Under the pieces are notes generated by a model that made no database searches, had not been told where the DNA came from, and saw only the letters and a list, made by a program, of their open reading frames with translations. This document shows, one piece after another, positions 1-14,283 of a DNA stretch of 33,104 bases. Origin of the DNA: Vicinamibacterales bacterium. GTDB lineage: Bacteria > Acidobacteriota > Vicinamibacteria > Vicinamibacterales > JAKQTR01. Made by a program: the position numbers and the translations under genes. Where the stretch lies: the NCBI GenBank assembly GCA_025456345.1, contig JALOKU010000001.1, positions 312,529 through 345,632 on the forward strand. The letters are read 5' to 3'. Position 1 is the first letter of the stretch, and every line of letters begins with the position of its first letter.

Positions 1-2017
1 GGTTGGTCTTCAGCCACATATTGTCGGGCTGAATCGCCAGGCCCTGGATGTAGGTTTGGATGGCGTCTCCGTAGCGCCCGGCCCAGAAGTGGGAGTTCCC
101 GAGCGACACGTGGTTGGCGACGTTCTTCGGCCGCAGATTGATCGCCTGGCGCAGTTCGTTCCTCGCCTCCTCGGTGCGCCCTTGCCGGCCGAGGATCTCC
201 GCCCGCAGCCGGTGTGGTTCGTCGTCGAACGGCCGGCGTTCGATGACGTCGAGGATGGCCCTGTCGGCCTGGTCCGGCCTCCCGGTGCCCAGGTAGATCA
301 CGGCATACGCACGTTTGGTCGATGGGCTGTCCGGGTCGACCGCAACGGCCGCGTCGAGGGACTCCCGGGCGCGATCCACCAGCGCCGCATCCGGCCCCTC
401 ATCCGTGAATGCGGACCAGAGGGAATCCGCCAGCCCGAGAAGTCCTGGAACGCAGTCCCGGTCCTTGGCGACGGCGCGGCCGAACGCCTGCTCGGCCTTC
501 GCCCGGTTGCCGGGAATGTCCTTGCGGTTCAGCAAGACCCTCCCGTCGACGTAATCCGCGTACGCATCGTCCCGGCACGCTGGGACGCGCCGCAGCCGCT
601 CGCGATCCGCGGCCGTCAAGCGCACGTTAATGGCCGCGACGACGTCGGTCACGGCCGTGCGCTGCAGGTCAGCGACGTCGGCAGGCCCCCCTCTATAGGT
701 GCGCGTCAGCAGCATCGTGCCGTCCGGCTGCTGCACGCGGACGGCGAACTCCCGCCGCGAGCCTGCGACCAAGACGTCGCCCGCGACGACCGCGTCGATG
801 CCGAGCGCTCCCGCGCTCTTCACGCGGTCGGGTGCGTCAGCCAGATAGTCCGAGTAGTCCGGTCTCGAGAGCACGGTGACGGAGGAGAGCCCTTCGAGGG
901 CGGCGACCAGCGACTCGGTGAAGCCCAGGCCGGCCTTCAGCGCCTCGGGATCGTTCTGGCTGCTCGTGAACGGCAACACCGCCACCGACACGGAGCCGGA
1001 GAGCGGGGGGGGCGCCGGGCGGCGCACGGCGCTGTAGGCCCAGACCGCCAGGGCCCCGACGGCCGTGCAGGCGGCGGCCGCGGCCAGCATCCGCCTCCGG
1101 CGCCGTTTCCGCAGGCGCCGATCGGCGTCGAGGAAGTCCGCCCCGCCGGTGGTCGTGCTGGTGTCCGCACCGCGCTCGACCCGCCGCAGGTCGGCGGCCA
1201 TGTCGGCGGCCGACCGGTAGCGCTGCGCCGGTTCGCGCGCCATCGCCTTCGCCACGATGGCATCGAGCACGGGCGGCACTGCGCCATTCAGCGCCGAGGG
1301 CAGCGGCACCGGCGACGACAGCATCTGGTAAACGAGATCGGGCGTTGTCTTGCCGCCGAACGGGCGGTGCGACGTCAGCAGCTCGAACAGCGTCACGCCG
1401 AGGCTATAGATGTCGGTGAGCGGGGTCGCGGCCCGCCCGGCCAGCTGTTCAGGCGCCATGTAGGCGGGCGTGCCCGCGAAACGCCCGGGCTGCGACAGCA
1501 ACGTCTCTCGCGTGGGCTCGTCCGCCGCGGCGAGCTGTTCTTCGATGTCGAACACCCGCGCCACGCCGAAGTCGAGGATCTTGACGGCGCCCTCGTCGGT
1601 CAGCACAACGTTGGCCGGTTTGAGATCCCGGTGCACCACACCGGCCGCGTGGGCATGCGCCAGCGCGTCGGCCAGCTGCGCCCCGATCGCGGCCACCCGA
1701 TTCACCGGCATCGGCCCTCGCCCCGCGACCTTCGACAGCGTTTCTCCGGGCGCATACTCCATGACGATGCACGGGTGCGAGCCCGCGTCGAGGATGTCGT
1801 AAATCGCCGCGATATTCGGGTGGCTGATCTGCGCCGCCGCGCGGGCTTCGCGCAGCAGCCGTTCACGGGCGCGGGGGAGATCGAGCGAGGGTTCCGAGAG
1901 GTATTTCAGCGCGACCCTGCGGTTCAGCCGGGTGTCGGTCGCCAGGAACACCTCACCCATGCCGCCTTCGCCGAGCTTCTGGAGCACGCGATACGGTCCG
2001 ACGGACTCGTGGTCCAC
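1..2017 (-). CDS. Membrane Ser/Thr protein kinase with TolB-like and TPR C-terminal regions (3' end outside window)
   Basis: Eukaryotic-type (Hanks/PknB) protein kinase that phosphorylates Ser/Thr of unknown partners at the inner membrane. The start is taken as GTG at 2017 (reads MDHESVGPYRVLQ) with GGGAGAG just upstream; an in-frame stop lies further up near 2090 and no ATG intervenes. Visible motifs: glycine loop GEGGMGEV (residues 17-24), VALK lysine at about 38, HRDLKPAN from 129, DFG at 149-151. A single membrane span sits near residues 308-330, followed by a region starting VAVLPF, typical of the TolB-N/FlgO-like domain found in such kinases, then TPR-like repeats to the window edge (last residues NMWLKTN). 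About 672 residues are present, no internal stop seen. It is divergent from the STAS gene at 2208, an arrangement that fits a phosphorylation-controlled partner-switch pathway, though that link is inference. Confidence 0.93.
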   Translation of the reverse strand, partial: MDHESVGPYRVLQKLGEGGMGEVFLATDTRLNRRVALKYLSEPSLDLPRARERLLREARAAAQISHPNIAAIYDILDAGSHPCIVMEYAPGETLSKVAGRGPMPVNRVAAIGAQLADALAHAHAAGVVHRDLKPANVVLTDEGAVKILDFGVARVFDIEEQLAAADEPTRETLLSQPGRFAGTPAYMAPEQLAGRAATPLTDIYSLGVTLFELLTSHRPFGGKTTPDLVYQMLSSPVPLPSALNGAVPPVLDAIVAKAMAREPAQRYRSAADMAADLRRVERGADTSTTTGGADFLDADRRLRKRRRRRMLAAAAACTAVGALAVWAYSAVRRPAPPPLSGSVSVAVLPFTSSQNDPEALKAGLGFTESLVAALEGLSSVTVLSRPDYSDYLADAPDRVKSAGALGIDAVVAGDVLVAGSRREFAVRVQQPDGTMLLTRTYRGGPADVADLQRTAVTDVVAAINVRLTAADRERLRRVPACRDDAYADYVDGRVLLNRKDIPGNRAKAEQAFGRAVAKDRDCVPGLLGLADSLWSAFTDEGPDAALVDRARESLDAAVAVDPDSPSTKRAYAVIYLGTGRPDQADRAILDVIERRPFDDEPHRLRAEILGRQGRTEEARNELRQAINLRPKNVANHVSLGNSHFWAGRYGDAIQTYIQGLAIQPDNMWLKTN

Positions 2018-2092
2018 CAGCTCTCCCGCGTTGCGAGACGAGGATTCGATGAGCGTTCGAGCAAAGGATAGTCCCTCTGCCGGCGGCGGTCA

Positions 2093-2116
2093 ACGCGCTG
2101 GACCACGCGCTGGACC
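2093..2116. repeat. 12-bp perfect tandem duplication in kinase/STAS intergenic region
   Basis: ACGCGCTGGACC occurs twice head to tail between the divergent kinase and STAS genes. It may be a slippage product or part of a regulatory site; nothing else in the sequence decides this. Confidence 0.6.
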
Positions 2117-2207
2117 AGGTTTGCCGCAATCCGGTAGAGTGCTGAAGGCATCAACCCTCGGACACCGGATGGTCTCTTCGCGGCGAGCAATCGCCTTGGA
2201 GCTGCGC

Positions 2208-2570
2208 ATGGCGGCATCGAAACTCGACATCCAGGAGCGCGACGTCGACGACGTCACGATCATGACCTTGACCGGGCAGATCACGCTCGACGACGGCGAC
2301 CTCCTGTTCCGCCGTCACGTGCACGCCCTGCTCGACCGGGGCCGCACGAAGATCCTCGCGGACCTGGCCGGCGTGACCATTATTGACAGTTCCGGCGTCG
2401 GGATGCTCGCCGCGAAGCTGAAGAGCGTCCGGGAGAAGGGCGGCGACCTGAAGCTCCTCCGCCTGACGAACCGCAATCAGCACCTGTTGGGGCTGCTGAA
2501 GCTGCGGACGGTCTTCGACGTGCACGAGGACGAAGCGGCGGCCCTGAAGAGCTTCACCTGGACGCGGTAG
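2208..2570 (+). CDS. STAS-domain anti-sigma factor antagonist
   Basis: A 120-residue single-domain STAS protein, the length and fold of SpoIIAA/RsbV. Such proteins bind an anti-sigma kinase when unphosphorylated and release the sigma factor; phosphorylation of a conserved serine switches them off. The motif IIDSSGVGML is present with the phosphoacceptor Ser at residue 61, directly after Asp60, as in SpoIIAA. The start ATG at 2208 is preceded by TTGGAG at a proper distance; an in-frame ATG at 2169 is possible but would add a tail with no STAS similarity. No RsbW-type kinase or sigma factor is adjacent; the divergent neighbour is a Hanks kinase, so the phosphorylating enzyme is not known. Family assignment is firm, pathway unknown. 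Confidence 0.93.
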   Translation: MAASKLDIQERDVDDVTIMTLTGQITLDDGDLLFRRHVHALLDRGRTKILADLAGVTIIDSSGVGMLAAKLKSVREKGGDLKLLRLTNRNQHLLGLLKLRTVFDVHEDEAAALKSFTWTR

Positions 2571-2629
2571 GCGAGGGCCGTCCGCTTCTCCTCGATGAAG
2601 TCGCGCGGGTCACGCCTGCGGGGTGCTCG

Positions 2630-2646
2630 TTCGGGGGCGCCCCGAA
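2630..2646. terminator. Hairpin between convergent STAS and argG genes
   Basis: TTCGGGG-GCG-CCCCGAA, a perfect 7-bp stem with a 3-base loop, lies 60 bases after the STAS stop and 20 bases after the argG stop on the other strand. It is placed for bidirectional termination but has no T tract on either side. Confidence 0.45.
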
Positions 2647-2665
2647 TGTGTCGGGGCCGATTTCC

Positions 2666-7910
<5,245 letters not shown>

Positions 7911-7915
7911 GACGG

Positions 7916-9301
7916 CTACCTGATGCCCTGTGCGAGGCGGTCGAGCTCCCTCCGGGCCAGATCTGTGACGTACGCACTGCGGTTGCGGACAAACTGCAGC
8001 AGTTCCTGATGCGCCTCGTCGACCCGCTCGTTGCTGTAGGGCTTGTTGCCGTCGGCCTGCGCGGCCGCCAGGATCTGGGCGCGCTCGCGCCGTAGCTCCG
8101 CTTCGAGCCAGGACGCCTCCGATCCCGGGGCGTCCGGCTGTGCCACCGTCGCGGCGCAGTCGAGCAGGCTTTCGAGGTACATCCGGCGCAGGGTCGGCAG
8201 CGCCAGGATGCGCCGGCCAAGGACCGTGCGTTCGAATCCCCGGTAGATGTCGTCGTTCAGGTCGTAGAAGGTCGAGTCCTTGTCCCACGGGATGACGGCC
8301 GAGAGCGTCCGCCCCTCGAAGCGGTAGAGGTAGAAGTTGTTGGGGCCCCAGTCGCCGAGGAACCCGTCGATGTCCGAGATGAACCGCTCGGTCGCGAGGT
8401 GCCGGATGAAGACCGCGAGGAAGAGGTACTCGCCGACCTGGGCCTCGAAGCCGCTGTCGGGGACCTCGTTGATCGTCCGGAGCATGTCGTCGATCGGGCT
8501 GTAGAGGACCGACGGCGCCTCCAGTTCGTGCGTCTTGGGCTCGAACAGGCGGGTGTATCGCGCGAGATCGAAGCCGAAGTAGGACCAGTCGTACCCGTCC
8601 TCCCACTTGTATTCGAACAGGTGGCCTTCATCGCGCCGCTTCCTGCCCGTACTGTCCCATCCGAACGCGCGCTTGAGGAACGCCTTCTCGATCGCCTCGA
8701 CCACCTCGTAGAGGCCGACGTACTCGCCGTTGACAAACAGCCGGGCATGGACGACCCTCGGCGCCGGCAGTTCCATCGCGGCGAAGACCGACATCGACAG
8801 GCGCCGGTTCAGCATGGCCGGGTCCTGGACGGTGTTGGCGAGGATCATCGCACTGAGCGCGAGGAACTTCTGTTCGAGGAGGTAGCGGTTGAAGTCGAGG
8901 CGGAGACTGGGCTTGGTCGCGCTCCGGCTCCCGAAGCCGCGGGATCTGACCCCGATTGCCGGGACCGTGACATCCCGCCACCGGAAGTCCGCCGGGTAAT
9001 AGGTGTCCACCGCGTAGTTGGCCTTCAGCGCCTCCCAGTCGTCGGGCTTCATCGTGATCTGAAGGTCGTGCAGGGCGGTCCCGCTGTAGAACTGCCCGGC
9101 GGCATCGTAGTTCGGCGGCAGCGTCACGAAGGACGCCGCGAGCGCGGCTCCGGATGGCGCAGGCGGGCTCGCCTGCGGGCGCTGGGCCATGACGAGGGCT
9201 GGCGAGGCGCCAAGGAAGAAGATGGCAAGCCAGAGGGTGAGCGGGACGGTTCGTACGGAGCCTGTCCTGACGCATGGCGCACGCGCCGCGAGGCCGGTCA
9301 T
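7916..9301 (-). CDS. Secreted CotH-family kinase (copy 2)
   Basis: A 461-residue CotH protein; CotH of Bacillus is an atypical secreted kinase that phosphorylates spore-coat proteins. An export signal precedes LVMAQRP. Typical family features are HDLQITMKPDDWE, the RSRGFGSRS/KPSLRLDFN segment with the invariant lysine, and the C-terminal DWGPNNFYLYR and IPWDKDSTFY motifs with catalytic Asp residues. The ATG at 9301 has TAGGGGG nine bases upstream. It is clearly paralogous to the gene at 9545-10879, the shared C-terminal block (ERTVLGRR, LRRMYLES, RRERAQIL) being especially close, so the pair arose by tandem duplication. Spore coats are not expected in this organism; the target is more likely a cell-surface or matrix protein (inference). 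Confidence 0.92.
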   Translation of the reverse strand: MTGLAARAPCVRTGSVRTVPLTLWLAIFFLGASPALVMAQRPQASPPAPSGAALAASFVTLPPNYDAAGQFYSGTALHDLQITMKPDDWEALKANYAVDTYYPADFRWRDVTVPAIGVRSRGFGSRSATKPSLRLDFNRYLLEQKFLALSAMILANTVQDPAMLNRRLSMSVFAAMELPAPRVVHARLFVNGEYVGLYEVVEAIEKAFLKRAFGWDSTGRKRRDEGHLFEYKWEDGYDWSYFGFDLARYTRLFEPKTHELEAPSVLYSPIDDMLRTINEVPDSGFEAQVGEYLFLAVFIRHLATERFISDIDGFLGDWGPNNFYLYRFEGRTLSAVIPWDKDSTFYDLNDDIYRGFERTVLGRRILALPTLRRMYLESLLDCAATVAQPDAPGSEASWLEAELRRERAQILAAAQADGNKPYSNERVDEAHQELLQFVRNRSAYVTDLARRELDRLAQGIR

Positions 9302-9471
9302 GGCGGCTGCCCCCTACCTGTGAATGGTGTTCAGCGTAGATCTACCACGTCCACGCTCCGGCGGCGGAGATTTTTCAGGAAGTCCGGGTGTGCCTCGTCT
9401 GCCCGGGTTCTCGCAGAGGGCGGGGGGCGGTTTGCTGGGGGACCAGGGCTTGTGCACGCCGGTCCCGGGAG

Positions 9472-9487
9472 CCGGCGGGCCCGCCGG
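9472..9487. repeat. 16-bp perfect GC palindrome between CotH genes
   Basis: CCGGCGGGCCCGCCGG is a perfect palindrome in the 243-base gap between the two CotH genes, 13 bases from a second, longer palindrome. Confidence 0.7.
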
Positions 9488-9500
9488 GGAGGCGGGGTGC

Positions 9501-9532
9501 CATCGGGGCCGTACCCGGGTACGGCCCCGATG
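9501..9532. terminator. 32-bp perfect palindrome after CotH copy 1
   Basis: The left arm CATCGGGGCCGTACCC is followed with no spacer by its exact reverse complement. It starts 12 bases after the stop of the upstream CotH gene (read leftward). As RNA it would form a very stable hairpin, but no U tract follows. It could partly terminate transcription or protect the 3' end of the first message, giving unequal expression of the operon genes. Confidence 0.55.
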
Positions 9533-9544
9533 CGCGTGCGGCGG

Positions 9545-10879
9545 CTACTTCTCCTGCAGGATGCCGCGCTCGAGGGCGCGTTGCACCTGGTCGATCACGT
9601 ACGCGCTGCGCTGCCTGGCAAAACTCAGGATCTCGTCGTGCGCCTCGTCGATGCGCTCGTTGCTGAACGGCTTCCTTCGGTCCGCGCGCGCCGCCTCCAG
9701 GATCTGGGCGCGCTCGCGCAGCAGCTCCGCCTCGAACCACGAGACCGCCGACTCGGGCTGGTCCGGCTGGGCCACGCTGGCCGCGCAGGCCAGCAGGGTT
9801 TCGAGATACAGGCGCCGCAGAGCGGGGACCGCCATCACCCGGCGGCCGAGGACCGTCCGCTCGAGCCCCTCGAACACGTCGTCATACAGCTCGTAGAAGG
9901 AGAGGTCCTTGTCCCACGGAATGACCACCGACTGCGTGCCGCCCTCGAAACGGTAGACGTAGAAGTTGTTCGGGCCCCACTTGCCGAGGAACCCGTCGAT
10001 GTCGGCGGTGAAGCGCTCGACCGCGAGGAACTGGACGAACTGCCGGAGGTCGAGGTACTGGCCGACTGCCGCTTCGAAGTCGCCGTCGCGCGACTCGTTG
10101 ATCGCCTGGAACATGTCCTCGATGGGGCCATAGAGCAGGGACGGCGCGTCTTCGTCGCGCGTTTTCGGGTCGAACAGCGCCGCGTAGAAGGCGAGGTCGT
10201 CGGTGGGATACGTCCAGTTGAAGTTCTCGTCCCAGTTGTACTCGAACAGGTAGCCGCCGTCGCGCTTCTTGCCGTTGCTGTCGCGCCCGAAGACGCGGCC
10301 CATCATCGGCTTCTCGATCTCCTCGACCAGTTCGTAGAGGCCGGCGTATTCGCCGTTCACGAACAGCCGGGCGTGGACGACCCTCGGGGCCGGCAGCCCC
10401 ATGCGGGTGAAGATCAGGTTCGCGAGCCGCCGGTTCAGCATGCCCGGATCCTGAACGGCGTTGGCGAGGATGAGCGCCTTCTGCTTGAGGAACTTCTGGT
10501 CGGCGACAAACTCGTTGAAGTCGATCTTGATGCCGGGTTTGTGCGAATTCCGGCTGCCCGAGCCGCGCGACCGGATGCCAACTCTCGCGACCGTCATGTC
10601 GCGCCATTGGAAGTCGGCGGGATAGTAGGTGTCCCACAGGCAGCGGGCCTTCAGCGTCTCCCAGTCTTCCGGCTTCATCGTGAGCCGGAGGTCGTGCACC
10701 GCCGACGGATCGAACAACGCGTCGGCGGGATCGGGTTCCGCCGCCGGCGGCGGCGTGGTCTGGCCGGCGGCGGCGCCGGCCAGGGCGACGAAGCAGACGA
10801 CCGTCAGTGCGGCGGCGAAGCGGGCGGCGCGGCCCCCTCGCGCCTGATTGTGGCGGGCCGGCAGGTCGATTCGGGTCAT
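9545..10879 (-). CDS. Secreted CotH-family kinase (copy 1)
   Basis: A 444-residue CotH paralogue, first gene of the leftward CotH-CotH-phosphatase group. I place the start at the ATG at 10879 (MTRIDLPARHNQARGG) because GGAGAGG stands six bases upstream; an upstream in-frame start near 10981 has no such site. A signal peptide (core LTVVCFVALAGAAAG) is followed by a Pro-rich linker, then HDLRLTMKPEDWE, RSRGSGSRNSHKP, the C-terminal KWGPNNFYVYR and the catalytic IPWDKDLSFY. Residues thought to bind ATP and metal in CotH are conserved in both copies, so neither looks like a dead enzyme. The two kinases plus an exported phosphatase suggest reversible phosphorylation outside the membrane, an inference. 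Confidence 0.92.
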   Translation of the reverse strand: MTRIDLPARHNQARGGRAARFAAALTVVCFVALAGAAAGQTTPPPAAEPDPADALFDPSAVHDLRLTMKPEDWETLKARCLWDTYYPADFQWRDMTVARVGIRSRGSGSRNSHKPGIKIDFNEFVADQKFLKQKALILANAVQDPGMLNRRLANLIFTRMGLPAPRVVHARLFVNGEYAGLYELVEEIEKPMMGRVFGRDSNGKKRDGGYLFEYNWDENFNWTYPTDDLAFYAALFDPKTRDEDAPSLLYGPIEDMFQAINESRDGDFEAAVGQYLDLRQFVQFLAVERFTADIDGFLGKWGPNNFYVYRFEGGTQSVVIPWDKDLSFYELYDDVFEGLERTVLGRRVMAVPALRRLYLETLLACAASVAQPDQPESAVSWFEAELLRERAQILEAARADRRKPFSNERIDEAHDEILSFARQRSAYVIDQVQRALERGILQEK

Positions 10880-11200
10880 GGCAATCCTCTCCAATCCGGG
10901 ATCCAAGCCAGAGCGGTGCAAGACGAACGCCAGTGACCTGCCCGATACAGCCGGGCGCGTCCTGCGCAGTTCCCGCCACAATCACACACGGCTGCGCGCG
11001 CGGCCGCGTGCGGGGACCGGACTCGTGGCAGGGATTGATGACGCAATTGTCTGTGGGGGCGTCAAACCGGTGTCGCCGGCGCAGCCGGCCGGCGGGGGAT
11101 CAACGACGCGATTGGGCGGGCGAACCCGCTGGCGCCGCGCTGCGCCAGGTGAGCGCAGACGGCCGGCGTCCGGTCGGACGGTGGTGCCGGCCGCAGACCG
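10880..11200. other. Non-coding gap upstream of the CotH operon
   Basis: About 320 bases between the GH30 stop and the first CotH start, with no supportable gene. On the minus strand TTGACG near 11073 is a possible -35, followed by the AT-richer stretch CAATTGCGTCATCAAT, but no good -10 can be picked. The promoter of the CotH operon should be here. Confidence 0.4.
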
Positions 11201-12490
11201 TCAATCTCGAGTCTCCGGCAATTTCCAGATGAACGTGGCCACGGAGGCGCCGGGCAGTTCGGCCGTTGCCGCCCGCGTCCCCCGGCGCAGCGTCATCGCC
11301 TGCGGCGCCCGCCCCGCGTTCACCACCACGAGCGCGAACGACCCGTCCGGGTTGCGGCACGCGACGTGTGCCAGCGCCTTCCCGCTCTCGCTGCTGGCGA
11401 CCCGCACCGCGCCGCGCTGAATGAACTTCATGAACTGGCCGTAGAGGACGTCGTCGAAGTTCTCGATGGGCTTCAGCGTGGCGGAATCGAGCGTGATGAT
11501 CATGCGGCTGGCCTCGAACGGACCGTTGTTCGGCTTGCCGCGCTCGTCGAGGATCGTGACCCACGCATTGTAGGACGAGGCGAAGTTACGGAGCTTCGCG
11601 ATGAGCGTGCTGCCGCCGCGGAGGCCGAACACCGAGCCCTCCGTGAGGTGGAGGGGCACGTCCGGAAACTCCTGGTGGAACACGCTCATGCCCGACGGGG
11701 CGCCCACGTACCCGTGAAACGTCACGCCGCTCACGGCGCGCGCCGCGGCCGGGTCGCGCAGGATGGCGCGCGGGTAGGCCAACCCGGCGTCGCCGGCCCT
11801 CGGCTCCACGTTGTAGTTGTGGTCGTACGTCCAGATGCGCGTCCTCAGGCCGTGACGGCGGAACGCGGGCCCAAGGTGATCGCGGATGAACTCCAGCTCC
11901 TGCGCGGCCGTCCAGCGGCACGGCGGGTAATGCCACTTCGGGTCCTTCCCGAAAGAACGGTCCACGCCGGGCTCGTTCTGGATCGTGACCGCGTGGATCG
12001 GGATGCCCTCGGCCTCGTAGGCGCGGTCCTTGCCGATGGAGAAACGGCGCAACTCGGGGTCGGTTTCGCCGGGCGGCAGGTCGTCGTAAGAGTACCACGG
12101 GTCGCCGGTGAAGTCCGGCGTGCCGATGCAGATGCGCATCAGGTTCATGCCGATGCCGGCCGACGGGCTGACGAGGCGATCGAGCGTGCGTTCGCGGTCG
12201 GCCGCGGACATCCGCGAGAGGTCTGCGTACGTGGCCGGCTCGAGTGACGACCCCAGGCCCAGCATGGTCTGGAACGACTCGGCCGGGTTCACCTCGATGA
12301 CCGCGCCGCCGCCCGCGGCGGCGGTCTGCCAGGTGATCGCGGTCTGCTCAGCGAGGCGCAGCCGCAGGTCCTCCGAACTGACCCGCCAGCGAAGTGCGTC
12401 CGGCGCGGCCGGGGCCTGCCCCCCCAGCACGGCGCCCTATGCGAGCGCGATGAGTAACGACGCGCGAACCAGTACGCGGCGTGCGGGCAT
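11201..12490 (-). pseudogene. GH30 glycosidase with an amber codon in the signal peptide and an internal deletion
   Basis: Glycoside hydrolase family 30 (glucosylceramidase-like beta-glycosidase). Read from the ATG at 12490, the product starts MPARRVLVRASLLIALA, meets TAG at 12439-12437, and continues in the same frame GAVLGGQAPAA into the mature enzyme. The stop therefore splits a normal-looking signal peptide; translation could only restart at GTG 12430, giving a leaderless 409-residue protein. Second lesion: family members have about 60 residues, including the SPWSPPAWMK-type strand, between FSIxKDRxY and YEAEGIPI; here FSIGKDRAY runs straight into EAEGIPIHA. Both glutamates remain (acid/base in QNEPG, nucleophile in HLTEGS). 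The ATG at 12499 or 12490 follows the stop of the upstream gene by a few bases, so it is the last gene of the DUF1080 operon. Confidence 0.85.
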
Positions 12491-12500
12491 GCCGGGCATC

Positions 12501-13532
12501 CTATCCCAGGCGGCGAACCCGGATGGTGAAGGCGGCGGCGGGGTTCGCCACCATGAGTTGCCGGACCTGGCCCTCGGTCCAGCCGGCCTGTCGAAGCGAC
12601 GGGACGAAGGCGGTGTAGACGGTCTCGAAGCCGCGGAACGCGCCGCCCCCGGGCTCGCCGGGCCGGTACCAGCCGGCGTCGTGCGAGACGAGCAGCCGGT
12701 CCAGGCAGCCCCGCTGCTTCAGCGCCGTCACCCGCTCGACGCACACCGGGACGGTCTTGTCATCGATGTTGTCGATCTCGATCCATGCGCCTGTCCGGGC
12801 CGCCTCGACACGGGACTCCGCCTCCCAGTCACTCTGCGCGTGGACCCAGATGAACGCCTCCGGCCGGACGCGTTCTTCCGCGAGGACCTCCAGCTGGTCC
12901 AGCGCCGCGCGCGTGTCGCCGGTGTGGGAGGCGATCGTCAGCCCCGAGCGCGCGTGCGTCCGCGCCGCGGCCTGCACCAGCCTCCGGTCGATCGCAGAGA
13001 GCGGGCCCGCGTCGACGCCCGTCTTGATGAAGCCCGGCCGGATCCCGGTTCCCTCGATCCCGTCCGTCCATTCCTTCACCCACCGGCCCGCCAGCTGGTC
13101 CGCGCTCTCCTCGTACGCGTGCCGGGGCACGTAGCGGTCCTTCGCGGCTCCGTAGTAGCCCGTATTGGTGAGGATGTGCAGGTCCGCAGCCGTCGCGAGG
13201 CGAGAGAGGAGCTGCGGGTCCCGGCCGAGGTACGACGGGGTGCATTCCATGAACGCCCGGCATCCGGCGGCTCTGGCCCTGCGCAGGAAGGGGAGGGCGA
13301 CCGCGTACGCCTCGTTGGCGTCGTACCGATCGCGGCTCACCGCGTCCGCGCCGATGAAGTCCACCAGCACGTGCTCGTGCGGCAGCGTGCTGCCGAGTTC
13401 GCCCGGGGAGATGGGGCCAAGGACCGTCATCACCCTGCCCTCCGCGGATGGAGGCTGGGCGAAGACGGCCCTCGCGTCCCGCGTCCCGACCCAACCCGCC
13501 GCGGCGATCCGCAGGAAATCGCGCCGGTTCAT
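12501..13532 (-). CDS. Tat-exported phosphotriesterase-family hydrolase
   Basis: A 343-residue amidohydrolase-superfamily protein of the phosphotriesterase/lactonase group. It begins MNRRDFLRIAAAG, a twin-arginine signal, with cleavage likely near VFAQ. Metal ligands of the binuclear site are in order: HEH (in LPHEHVLV), the lysine to be carbamylated (GFIKTG), His in ASHTGD, His in WVHAQS, and Asp in SHDAGWY. Members act on lactones or phosphoesters; the true substrate here is unknown, but the setting among sugar enzymes suggests a sugar lactone. It starts 10 bases after the DUF1080 stop and overlaps the start region of the GH30 gene, so all three are cotranscribed leftward. Confidence 0.92.
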   Translation of the reverse strand: MNRRDFLRIAAAGWVGTRDARAVFAQPPSAEGRVMTVLGPISPGELGSTLPHEHVLVDFIGADAVSRDRYDANEAYAVALPFLRRARAAGCRAFMECTPSYLGRDPQLLSRLATAADLHILTNTGYYGAAKDRYVPRHAYEESADQLAGRWVKEWTDGIEGTGIRPGFIKTGVDAGPLSAIDRRLVQAAARTHARSGLTIASHTGDTRAALDQLEVLAEERVRPEAFIWVHAQSDWEAESRVEAARTGAWIEIDNIDDKTVPVCVERVTALKQRGCLDRLLVSHDAGWYRPGEPGGGAFRGFETVYTAFVPSLRQAGWTEGQVRQLMVANPAAAFTIRVRRLG

Positions 13533-13542
13533 CGGGCGGATC

Positions 13543-14283
13543 CTACAGCGGCCGGATCTTGATGTTCCGGAACCAGATGGCGTAGCCGTGGTCCTGGAGG
13601 CCGATGTAGCCCTCCTTGGCGATGCCTTCGATGAAGCCGGGGAAGGTCTTGAACTTGCTGTTCTGGACCATCGCGTCCCACTCAGGGGTCCACAGCGTGT
13701 ACTCGACCACCTTCATCCCGTTCTGGGTGTGCGTGACCTTGCCGTCCTTGACCCGGATGACGATCGTGTTCCACTCGCCAACCGGCTTCACGCTCTTCGG
13801 GTCGGCGGCGAGCATGTCGTACAGCGAACCGGCAAGATGGCTCGGGATCTTGTTGTCGGTGGCATCCACGTTGTCGAGCACCTGCACTTCGGGCGCGGCG
13901 AAGTAGATCGCCTTCCCGGGCACCTCCCGCACGTTGTAGAAGATCCCGGAGTTGCCGGCCTTCTCGGTCTTCCAGTCGATGGACAGCTCGAAATTACGGA
14001 ACGTCTTCACGCCGTAGAGAACATCCCCTCCCGACCCCTGGCCGGGTTTCTTGCCCTCGGCCGTGAACACCTTCATGGCCTGGTCTTCGATCACCCAGTT
14101 GGCCGGCATGGCCGTGCCGTTGCACTGCCGCCAGCCGTCGAAGTCCTTGCCGTTGAAGAGGAGCACCCATCCCTGTTTCTTCTCGGCATCGGTGAGCGTG
14201 TTGACGGCCTGCGCCCGCGCGGCCGTGCTCACTGCGGCGCTCAGGGCCGCGGCGGCGGCGAAGACGATGACGTGCTTTCTCAT
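13543..14283 (-). CDS. Secreted DUF1080 (3-keto-disaccharide hydrolase-like) protein
   Basis: A 246-residue exported protein with the DUF1080 concanavalin-like fold, a family that includes hydrolases of 3-keto-glycosides. The ATG at 14283 is preceded by GAAGGGGGAA; the signal peptide (core VFAAAAALSAAVSTAARAQ) follows. Family hallmarks are WVLLFNGKDFDGW, the DWKTEKAGNSGIFYN segment, PEVQVLDN, a WNTIVIRVKDGK strand and the closing YIGLQDHG...FRNIKIRPL. First gene of the leftward operon with the phosphotriesterase-like and GH30 genes, and divergent from a sugar-isomerase-like gene, a layout consistent with extracellular oxidised-sugar breakdown. Confidence 0.94.
   Translation of the reverse strand: MRKHVIVFAAAAALSAAVSTAARAQAVNTLTDAEKKQGWVLLFNGKDFDGWRQCNGTAMPANWVIEDQAMKVFTAEGKKPGQGSGGDVLYGVKTFRNFELSIDWKTEKAGNSGIFYNVREVPGKAIYFAAPEVQVLDNVDATDNKIPSHLAGSLYDMLAADPKSVKPVGEWNTIVIRVKDGKVTHTQNGMKVVEYTLWTPEWDAMVQNSKFKTFPGFIEGIAKEGYIGLQDHGYAIWFRNIKIRPL

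Noticed and set aside
56..2071. Long open frame on the plus strand opposite the kinase
   Set aside because: Composition is Arg/Gly/Pro-rich with no domain, and it is exactly antisense to a kinase with all catalytic motifs; a GC-rich shadow frame.
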